DNA from: a virus
DNA: 64,000 bases
Virus record (IMG/VR): IMGVR_UViG_3300042479_001767
Location: 23,465-87,464 of that record
Direction: 5' to 3' (one strand)
Made by a program: the position numbers and the translations under genes. The first letter of the stretch is position 1. Every line of letters starts with the position of its first letter. Of the stretch, positions 58,641 through 64,000 are shown one piece after another. The notes beneath the pieces are model-generated. The model worked only from the letters and a program-made list of their open reading frames with translations. It did not search any database and had not been told where the DNA came from.

Positions 58641-58873
58641 TCTACTATCTCCCAATCATCCATTAGAAAGTCATCTAATATCTCGTCTGTCAGGAGTACT
58701 GTATCTTCTAGATGATGTAAATCTTCTCCACGATATTGATTGTATTTTGGTGAAGGGGCAATTTTACATCCATCACGAGTCACATAAGTCGCTAAATACT
58801 CGCCATCACGCCAGTGCTTACGCTTGACTTTTTTGTTTTCTCTTAGTGCTATTAGTGCTTCGAATCCAGTCAT
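58637..58873 (-). CDS. Tad2/DUF2829-like protein 3
   Basis: 78 residues. MTGFEALIALRENKKVKRKHW (in two parts: MTGFEALIALREN and VKRKHW), then RDGEYLATYVTRDG, and FLMDDWEIVE. RDGEYL after the Trp matches the W-x-G-x-G-M-F/Y-L segment of DUF2829 well. Start ATG 58873 overlaps the upstream stop (ATGA). Confidence 0.72.
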   Translation of the reverse strand: MTGFEALIALRENKKVKRKHWRDGEYLATYVTRDGCKIAPSPKYNQYRGEDLHHLEDTVLLTDEILDDFLMDDWEIVE

Positions 58874-59118
58874 TCCACTATCTCCCAATCATCCATTAGA
58901 AACTCACCAGCATCTATAGCATCAAAAATACTCATGTAATCAGCAAATTTAGGGTCATCAGGTACGTGCTCTGGAGCTGGTGAAATTGAATCACACTCAA
59001 CACGAATTGACCAAAGATTATCAGAGAAATAAGCTTTACACTTTTCATCTGGTTCCCATGATTCACGTCTAAGTGTAAATCCAGCTTGTAATTTGTCTAA
59101 AGCTTCTCTACCAGTCAT
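58870..59118 (-). CDS. Tad2/DUF2829-like protein 2
   Basis: 82 residues. MTGREALDKLQAGFTLRRESW (in two parts: MTGREALDKLQAG and LRRESW), then a middle with SIRVECDSISPAPEHVPDD, and FLMDDWEIVE. ATG 59118 lies 10 bases after GGGA in the upstream gene's end. Family signature as in the neighbours. Confidence 0.7.
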   Translation of the reverse strand: MTGREALDKLQAGFTLRRESWEPDEKCKAYFSDNLWSIRVECDSISPAPEHVPDDPKFADYMSIFDAIDAGEFLMDDWEIVE

Positions 59119-59360
59119 TCTAATATTTCCCAATCTTTCTTAAGTATATCATCAATTAATCCCTCTGCTATTTCTTGATTAAACATATTCGTCCAAGGGG
59201 TAATGGGATTTAAATCTGGTATTCTTGGAAACTCTTGTGCTTGATGAGAAAAATAACAACCATCAGATGTGAAATAAAAGTGCCAATCAGGATTTCTCCA
59301 ATTGACACATCTTATTTTCTTTCCTTTAGACAATTCTATTAAAGCTTCTATTCCGGTCAT
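59115..59360 (-). CDS. Tad2/DUF2829-like protein 1 (first of the tandem array)
   Basis: 81 residues. MTGIEALIELSKGKKIRCVNW (in two parts: MTGIEALIELSKGKK and IRCVNW), then NPDWHFYFTSDG and ILKKDWEILE. ATG 59360 overlaps the stop of the 71-residue gene (ATGA). It heads a run of six related genes that each begin in the last codons of the one before. Confidence 0.68.
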   Translation of the reverse strand: MTGIEALIELSKGKKIRCVNWRNPDWHFYFTSDGCYFSHQAQEFPRIPDLNPITPWTNMFNQEIAEGLIDDILKKDWEILE

Positions 59361-59572
59361 TCTTCATTTAACTTCTTAAAAGAATAATCTGCTTGCATAG
59401 GTAAAATTAAATATTTTATTGTCATCCAATTTGTTGTTCCTGATTTATGCTTTACTCTGTTTTGCAATTCATTGTTTTTGATTCGCCAAACAGTCAGATT
59501 TCTTTCATCTTTTACAATCAAAAAATATCCATCATTTAGTTTTTCAATAACATCAGAAGGAATAGGCAGCAC
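59357..59572 (-). CDS. Small hypothetical protein, paralogue of the gene at 57183
   Basis: 71 residues. DVIEKLNDGYFLIVKDERN, LTVWRIKNNELQNRVKHKS and IKYLILPMQADYSFKKL. It matches the 76-residue gene at 57183 in order and spacing, so the pair brackets the array. It precedes the array and overlaps it by four bases. Function unknown. Confidence 0.6.
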   Translation of the reverse strand: MLPIPSDVIEKLNDGYFLIVKDERNLTVWRIKNNELQNRVKHKSGTTNWMTIKYLILPMQADYSFKKLNEE

Positions 59573-59841
59573 TAGTCAACCTCATAGTTTTTCCTGAAAG
59601 TTTCTCTGACATTTTTATCCCAAAGCAACTCAGACGCAAAACCAATAGTACCGGAATCAAAATGAACCCATACAGTTTTACCATCATCAGAGAGACTAAT
59701 TTCAATGATATCGTCATTATTATATTGAAACTCTTCACAAAAAATAGATGCTATTTTAGATAAATAAGCTTTAAATCTAGTAAAACTGTATATTCGACCC
59801 CTAACATATTCTTCGCCATAAATTTTTGGATCAGTTTGCAT
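59572..59841 (-). CDS. Small hypothetical protein
   Basis: 89 residues, unrecognised, alpha/beta, with DIIEISLSDDGKTVWVHFDSG as a probable beta hairpin (in two parts: DIIEISLSDD and TVWVHFDSG). It overlaps the upstream membrane protein gene by 11 bases and abuts the 71-residue gene. It belongs to the same polycistronic string as the Tad2-like array. Confidence 0.55.
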   Translation of the reverse strand: MQTDPKIYGEEYVRGRIYSFTRFKAYLSKIASIFCEEFQYNNDDIIEISLSDDGKTVWVHFDSGTIGFASELLWDKNVRETFRKNYEVD

Positions 59842-60019
59842 AAGTGTACCTCACCAATAAACTAACAATTAATGATAACATTGATATAATAATTAAGAGC
59901 TTAGTATTCATTTCAATAAAAGATTTGTCTTTTTCAAAAATAATTTTATATACCCCAGTCATAAAGTAGCAAACTAAAATAAGACATATAAAAGATAATG
60001 CTAATAAAAGAATAGTCAT
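59831..60019 (-). CDS. Small two-span membrane protein
   Basis: 62 residues with two hydrophobic helices (LLLALSFICLILVCYFM at about 4-20, and LLIIISMLSLIVSLLV at about 41-57) and a short charged loop between. AGGG lies 7 bases before ATG 60019. It is the first gene after the consensus promoter at 60038-60065, so it heads the transcript carrying the Tad2-like array. It may be a membrane anti-defence or lysis-related protein; no family recognised. Confidence 0.6.
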   Translation of the reverse strand: MTILLLALSFICLILVCYFMTGVYKIIFEKDKSFIEMNTKLLIIISMLSLIVSLLVRYTYAN

Positions 60020-60037
60020 AAAAAAATCCCTATAAAC

Positions 60038-60065
60038 AGTATACTGCGTATAAGGATTTTGTCAA
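60038..60065 (-). promoter_or_regulatory. Strong promoter of the Tad2-like array operon
   Basis: Minus strand: -35 TTGACA (60060-60065), 16-base spacer, -10 TATACT (60038-60043), about 12 bases upstream of the ribosome binding site of the gene at 60019. Confidence 0.8.
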
Positions 60066-60076
60066 GAAAATATATC

Positions 60077-60265
60077 TTACACAAGTTGCCAAGTGTCTAC
60101 TTTTACATCTTCATCATTTAGATTTTTCACTACCCACTTTGTTTTGCTGTCAAATTTCTTCATAATTTTGTTGTCTGTAAACTTTATATAAACAAAATCA
60201 GAGTCAATAGGTCTTTTTGCAATAGAGCCATTCTTCACAGATGCCCACACATCATAAAAAGTCAT
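60077..60265 (-). CDS. Diverged Tad2/DUF2829-like protein
   Basis: 62 residues. MTFYDVWASVKNGSIAKRP at the N-terminus and VKVDTWQLV at the end follow the module plan (x-x-F-x-D-V/A-L-x-x-V/L-K-x-G, then D-x-W-x-L/I-V), but the central Trp is replaced and the glycine segment is missing. AGAGG lies 9 bases before ATG 60265. It may be a reduced or inactive copy. Confidence 0.45.
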   Translation of the reverse strand: MTFYDVWASVKNGSIAKRPIDSDFVYIKFTDNKIMKKFDSKTKWVVKNLNDEDVKVDTWQLV

Positions 60266-60306
60266 TTCTGTACACCTCTATTAGTATATTTTCAGAACAA
60301 CACTTA

Positions 60307-61176
60307 CTAACCTTTCTTGTGCTCTTCTTGTATTTGGTCTACTTCTGCTATAACATCAACAGCTTCCCAATCATCTGCCAGCATATCTGTGTAATTGATA
60401 GTGAAAGATTTAGCAAATTTACCAACACCCAAATGAGGCAACCAACTTCTTCTTCTAATAGTCAATCCTTGATTTAAATCTTCTAAAACATCTTTGATTG
60501 TTCTGTTAGGTAAAATAACCCAATCTTCTGCAAAAAGATCCTCCACAGTGAAAATTGCTTTAGAATTGTCATATTTATCTGGTGGAAATAAATAAATATT
60601 AGGATTGCCTTTTCTTGTGACAATTTTACCATGATTGATCATTTTTAGAGCCCATGTGATATCGGGCTTAAATTCTATATTATTTTCTTTAGCAAAATCA
60701 TCAAAATTGCTTCCAATATATTTATTTCCAAAACTATCAAAAATTTCGGAATCAACAGCATAGGGTAAATAATCTTCACCTGGATCTAAATAAGGAGAAC
60801 CATTCTTATCCAATTTTGCTGCTTTCCAAGATTTATTTTTACTTTCATAGTGTGTGAAATCTTTGACTTCTTGACCCCACTGTTTAGTTTCATAATAATA
60901 CTTATATATTTTACCATCAACATGAGCAAAACCATATTTAGCCCAATTAGTGCCATTAGAGCGAGGATCTTCTTCTGCTAATAAATCATGGTAGATATAA
61001 CACCCATGAGTTTTCATCATGTTTATAGCTGCTGGTGTATTGTATTCTGCATTTTCGATATTGAAATCATAAAATTTGCTTACATTTTTGACATTCATAT
61101 TTATTCCAGTACGTTTTTCAAACTCACGAATTTTATTGTGATAATAATCTTTTTGACTTTTAGGCGATTTGTCCAC
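60307..61176 (-). CDS. Fusion protein with two C-terminal Tad2/DUF2829-like domains
   Basis: 289 residues from GTG 61176, chosen because GGAGG lies exactly six bases upstream; ATG 61182 directly abuts that site. The N-terminal 170 residues are unrecognised (NIENAEYNTPAAINMMKTHG, KYGFAHVDGKIYKYYYETK). The C-terminal part has two module copies in tandem: WALKMINHGKIVTRKG to VEDLFAEDWVILP, and IKDVLEDLNQGLTIRRRSW to TDMLADDWEAVD. The second keeps the R-x-x-W motif, the first lacks the Trp. DUF2829 domains fused to other domains are known from large phages. The N-terminal domain may add a second binding or catalytic function. Confidence 0.6.
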   Translation of the reverse strand: MDKSPKSQKDYYHNKIREFEKRTGINMNVKNVSKFYDFNIENAEYNTPAAINMMKTHGCYIYHDLLAEEDPRSNGTNWAKYGFAHVDGKIYKYYYETKQWGQEVKDFTHYESKNKSWKAAKLDKNGSPYLDPGEDYLPYAVDSEIFDSFGNKYIGSNFDDFAKENNIEFKPDITWALKMINHGKIVTRKGNPNIYLFPPDKYDNSKAIFTVEDLFAEDWVILPNRTIKDVLEDLNQGLTIRRRSWLPHLGVGKFAKSFTINYTDMLADDWEAVDVIAEVDQIQEEHKKG

Positions 61177-61405
61177 GAGCATCCTCCAATGCAGAAATTA
61201 ATTTATCAAGTTCTTCTTTATCTAAAACAACTGAATCTGAGTAAGCGAAACCATCAAAAAGAATTTTCAATCTTTTTTTCCAATTCAACTTACCATCATT
61301 AAAACCATAATTCCAAAGTGAAATATCTACAGTTTTTAATTCTACATCGGGGCGTACATGCAGAGAATGGCACAAACAATCACAGTTTATTATGGTAGTA
61401 TTCAT
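61160..61405 (-). CDS. Small hypothetical protein
   Basis: 81 residues, unrecognised. CDCLCHSLHVRPDVELKTVD near the N-terminus has three cysteines and a histidine. The C-terminal half is helical (LDKEELDKLISALEDARGQ). TGG-TATGAT ends six bases before ATG 61405, so it is probably leaderless and starts the leftward accessory transcript. Its end overlaps the fusion gene by 17 bases. Confidence 0.6.
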   Translation of the reverse strand: MNTTIINCDCLCHSLHVRPDVELKTVDISLWNYGFNDGKLNWKKRLKILFDGFAYSDSVVLDKEELDKLISALEDARGQIA

Positions 61406-61411
61406 ATCTTA

Positions 61412-61420
61412 ATCATACCA
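61412..61420 (-). promoter_or_regulatory. Extended -10 element heading the leftward accessory string
   Basis: TGG-TATGAT on the minus strand, ending six bases before ATG 61405. No clear -35. Confidence 0.45.
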
Positions 61421-61495
61421 CAAAAAAATATTTTAAAAAACATTTACAACAATATTATCACCACAAAAGTTTTATAACTTACAGGAGCAAAAAAA

Positions 61496-63838
61496 ATGTT
61501 TAATTTTTTTAAGAAAAAACTACCTAGCGATTTTGAGCAGGTACAAGAAAAGGGCAAGGAATTAAGTGAAATTTTTTACAACCCAAACCAAGAACAACCA
61601 GATTTTAATTTAATTGATAAAGTAAAAAAAAGCAAATTCCAAGATTTTGAAGTAGCATCATTTGCAAGTTTTTTTGAAAAGCTTGAATTGATACCTACTG
61701 TTGATCTTGGTGATGTAAATTTGAAGATTAGAACTACAAATCCTTCAGCACCAATTGATGCAGATTTATGTCAAGTTTGGATGAGAAGAACTTATACAAA
61801 TCCAACAAATGGACAAACCACAGAACAATGGCTTAGTTGGGTTCCTAATGATGATGTAGCTAAAAAATATTTCAAGTTTAGTTTATTCTCTGGAGAAACG
61901 CAAACTTTCAATTTTGATGTAAGCACATTTGATGTTGGAAAATATGATAGTTTTAGATTTATCTTCTTCACTTACCATTGGGACGTACTTGCAGATCAGA
62001 CAGCTGAAAATGTTTCATTTGAAATTACTACAAAACAGAAAAGAGTAAAAACTCCATTTGTCGAAATTTTATCCAACAAGATTCAAGACCCAGGTGTTGA
62101 TGGAAAATTGCATATTCCATATGTAATTAAGATGCCAGCTAAGACATTTACTACTTGGGGCGGGTGGTTCTTGTTAGCTAAAGGAGCTTCAATGTTTCAA
62201 CAGCCTTGGATTCCATATGCTAAAAAGAATGGCGCAGATGTTCTTCCTGACGGTGCAACAATGATAGCTGATGGTCCTGATCCATATTGGTATTCCGAAG
62301 GCGAAATTGTTTTTGATTATCCTTCTGTAAGTGGTATTCACAATTTACAATTTGGTTTGTTTGATTATAATTGGAAAATGCAAAACTGGGTTTATCCAGG
62401 CATTAATATTGAAGTCGGTGGAGATAATTGGGTTACTAAATGCCCAGATTCTAAATTGCCACCAAGACTAAGAGTTATCAATGGACAATTGGTAAAGCTA
62501 AGTGGCACAGGCGGAACTGGTGGGACTATATCTAATTGTACACCTTATAATATTTATGAAGGCACAACTGGAGCCAATGCAATCACAGCTATAAGAGGTG
62601 GAAATTACGGCAATCAATATTTGTGGTCAGAAGCACCTGATTATAATCGTACTGGATATTTTAGTTCATTGAAGTTTCTTGGACATAAGTTCTTAAGACT
62701 TTTATTTAACCCAGATAAGTATATTGCTGACAAGATTTACAGAAATAGAATTCAAGACACCATTGGTAAAATGCTTACTGCTGGATGTCATGTGATAGCT
62801 GGACCTCAACATATTCCATCAGGCAATGATTTGTATGAAAAATCTGAAGCTTTTTACAAGCTTGTTGAATTGATGGCTAACAATTGGAAGGGGTTACCAG
62901 TTTGGGTTAGCATTACAAATGAACCTAATGACATTGGTGACTGGAGTTTATGCAAGCCTATCTTTGAAAAGGCAATAACAATTTATCGTTCCATTGATGC
63001 AGATGCATTTATTATTTGTCCAACTTCAAAGTGGTCAAAAGAAAATACAACACCAGAAGCAAATGATTTAATCGATCCTGTATTAGTTGATGCATATGCT
63101 TATCATGCATACAACAATGCTAATGAGGTTGTTCCAAATCTTAAACCATTATTAGATAAAGGCGTAGCTGTAATTGTTGAAGAGTATGGCTGTGGAGATG
63201 CTGAATGGCAAAAAAGTATTAACATTGAAATGCAAAAGCTTTCAAAATTATATCCAAACCTTATAGCGTTTGCTACTTGGGCTTGGACAAGAGCAGGGGA
63301 AGATGCCTGTCCAATGGTTGAGGATGGGAATCTTGCTAATGTCAAATTAACTGCAGTAGGTCAAATGCAAGCGAAGGATTTGAAAACTTGGGACAGTGGT
63401 AACTTTATTACTGAAGGTGGTGGAACTCAACCAAATCCACTTCCTAATCCACAACCCGTACCTGTACATGTAGATGCTTACACAAAGGCTGAAATAGATA
63501 CAAAATTTACTGAATCATTAGCTTTAATAAATGAAGATTTTAAATTACATGTTAAAACTTCTTTAGAAAGTTATGATGTTCTTCAAGATGCAGAAACAAA
63601 GCAATTTTTTGAATCTGCTGTAGTAAATTTAGAACTTGTAGATATTGCTGAAATTGATGCAAAATATACAGATGTGAGTGAAGTTTCAGTTTTGTCAGGT
63701 AAAGAAATTGCTAAGTTCAGAGCTGATTTATATAACAAAGCTCTTAGTGATTATAAGCTTATGCTTAAAGCACCAACAGTAGCAAAATTGTCTGCTTATT
63801 TAGCCAAGTTTATTGAATATATCAAACCACCTGTCTAG
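61496..63838 (+). CDS. GH5-like glycoside hydrolase in a tail-fibre-type protein
   Basis: 780 residues. The N-terminal about 330 residues are beta-rich, with a repeated layout of two similar sandwich-like domains (DLCQVWMRRTYTN...; KTFTTWGGWFLLAKG...). The catalytic domain (about 360-640) has VWVSITNEPNDIGDW, where Glu476 would be the acid/base of clan GH-A, and VIVEEYGCGDAEW, where Glu562 or Glu563 is the nucleophile, plus YAYHAYNNA. GH5 enzymes cut beta-glucans, mannans or related polysaccharides. A Pro/Asn linker and DAYTKAEIDTKF, typical of phage fibre C-termini, follow. I infer a virion depolymerase that acts on host surface polysaccharide. AGGAG lies 9 bases before the ATG. Confidence 0.75.
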   Translation: MFNFFKKKLPSDFEQVQEKGKELSEIFYNPNQEQPDFNLIDKVKKSKFQDFEVASFASFFEKLELIPTVDLGDVNLKIRTTNPSAPIDADLCQVWMRRTYTNPTNGQTTEQWLSWVPNDDVAKKYFKFSLFSGETQTFNFDVSTFDVGKYDSFRFIFFTYHWDVLADQTAENVSFEITTKQKRVKTPFVEILSNKIQDPGVDGKLHIPYVIKMPAKTFTTWGGWFLLAKGASMFQQPWIPYAKKNGADVLPDGATMIADGPDPYWYSEGEIVFDYPSVSGIHNLQFGLFDYNWKMQNWVYPGINIEVGGDNWVTKCPDSKLPPRLRVINGQLVKLSGTGGTGGTISNCTPYNIYEGTTGANAITAIRGGNYGNQYLWSEAPDYNRTGYFSSLKFLGHKFLRLLFNPDKYIADKIYRNRIQDTIGKMLTAGCHVIAGPQHIPSGNDLYEKSEAFYKLVELMANNWKGLPVWVSITNEPNDIGDWSLCKPIFEKAITIYRSIDADAFIICPTSKWSKENTTPEANDLIDPVLVDAYAYHAYNNANEVVPNLKPLLDKGVAVIVEEYGCGDAEWQKSINIEMQKLSKLYPNLIAFATWAWTRAGEDACPMVEDGNLANVKLTAVGQMQAKDLKTWDSGNFITEGGGTQPNPLPNPQPVPVHVDAYTKAEIDTKFTESLALINEDFKLHVKTSLESYDVLQDAETKQFFESAVVNLELVDIAEIDAKYTDVSEVSVLSGKEIAKFRADLYNKALSDYKLMLKAPTVAKLSAYLAKFIEYIKPPV

Positions 63839-63846
63839 TTAAACAA

Positions 63847-63883
63847 ATAATGAACTTGTAAGAAATCCTTACAAGTTCATTAT
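63847..63883. terminator. Long hairpin after the glycoside hydrolase gene
   Basis: Perfect 16-bp stem (63847-63862 with 63868-63883), starting ATAATGAACT, loop AAATC. No T-run directly after it. First of three hairpins in a row. Confidence 0.65.
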
Positions 63884-63886
63884 GAT

Positions 63887-63913
63887 AAGTTATTCGATAA
63901 TTTAGAATAACTT
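63887..63913. repeat. Second inverted repeat
   Basis: Perfect 9-bp stem AAGTTATTC/GAATAACTT with a nine-base loop, three bases after the first hairpin. Confidence 0.5.
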
Positions 63914-63918
63914 GATAT

Positions 63919-63946
63919 ACCATTTTCGTGGTGTCACGAAAATGGT
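63919..63946. terminator. Third inverted repeat, terminator-like
   Basis: Perfect 12-bp stem ACCATTTTCGTG/CACGAAAATGGT with a GTGT loop, followed on the plus strand by TTCATTTAC. Region 63947-64000 beyond it shows no gene or signal I can support. Confidence 0.6.
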
Positions 63947-64000
63947 TTCATTTACAATATTTTTACATTAGGAAAACTTGTCAATACTTCAAATCCCATA

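Noticed and set aside
1-64000. tRNA genes, rRNA genes and CRISPR arrays
   Set aside because: No cloverleaf-like sequence with a recognisable TPsiC arm, no rRNA-like stretch and no regularly spaced direct repeats were seen by eye.
1-64000. DatZ, MazZ and DpoZ partners of a PurZ pathway
   Set aside because: No HD-type dATP hydrolase, MazG-like or PolA-like gene was recognised in the window; they could lie outside it.

Overview
The window looks like part of a large, AT-rich genome of a tailed double-stranded DNA bacteriophage. A large terminase subunit runs off the left edge. Almost every base is coding, in long strings of genes that overlap by 1 to 11 bases. There are phage-type replication, recombination and nucleotide genes, and a putative virion glycoside hydrolase near the right end. 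No ribosomal RNA, tRNA, ribosomal protein or CRISPR array was seen. The host cannot be named from the sequence. Promoters of the sigma-70 kind (TTGACA-N16/17-TATAAT-like) and stem-loop/T-tract terminators point to a bacterial host RNA polymerase, perhaps redirected by the sigma-like factors encoded here. Layout, left to right: 1-2.7 kb (minus) terminase and packaging-type genes. 2.8-5.7 kb (plus) a 937-residue protein with a metallopeptidase motif. 5.6-11.6 kb (minus) clamp loader and clamp (DnaX, a HolA-like delta, a DnaN-like clamp), two sigma factors and an adenylosuccinate synthetase of the short archaeal/PurZ type. 11.7-16.3 kb (minus) dUTPase and a eukaryotic-type class I ribonucleotide reductase, separated by terminators. 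16.4-21.2 kb (minus) deaminase, SpoVS-like protein, a zinc-finger sigma-like protein, RecJ and the catalytic half of a split primase. 21.3-22.4 kb (plus) an unknown protein. 22.4-38.9 kb (minus) a large replication and recombination string: RecA, a gp32-like SSB, DnaE, the primase zinc half, DnaB, a DnaC-like loader, a Ycf46-like AAA+ protein, and an SbcC/Rad50 that is split in pieces around SbcD. 38.9-50.7 kb mostly plus-strand proteins, probably structural or accessory, with a RusA-like resolvase, a PD-(D/E)XK nuclease, a 2-oxoglutarate oxygenase and glycosyltransferases. 50.7-57.8 kb accessory genes on both strands (glycosyltransferases, FeoA-like protein, methyltransferase, nuclease-like protein, small membrane proteins). 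57.9-61.4 kb (minus) a tandem array of small paralogous genes that I read as Tad2 (Thoeris anti-defence 2, DUF2829) domains, followed upstream by a two-domain fusion. 61.5-63.8 kb (plus) a tail-fibre-like GH5 glycoside hydrolase, then three consecutive hairpins. How it fits together: the middle of the window supplies a nearly self-sufficient bacterial-style Pol III replisome (polymerase, clamp, loader subunits, helicase, helicase loader, primase, SSB) with its nucleotide supply (ribonucleotide reductase, dUTPase, deaminase, PurA/PurZ-like enzyme) and recombination enzymes. Three sigma-like factors could time expression. The right end holds host-interaction functions: a candidate anti-Thoeris battery, sugar and nucleotide modifying enzymes, and a polysaccharide-degrading virion protein. 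The points most worth a second look are the Tad2-like array with its self-propagating gene junctions, the Rad50 split at the zinc hook, the PurA/PurZ-like gene in the replication operon, the hairpin/internal promoter before the zinc-finger sigma-like gene, and a recurring -10 element placed exactly six bases before start codons (leaderless transcripts).
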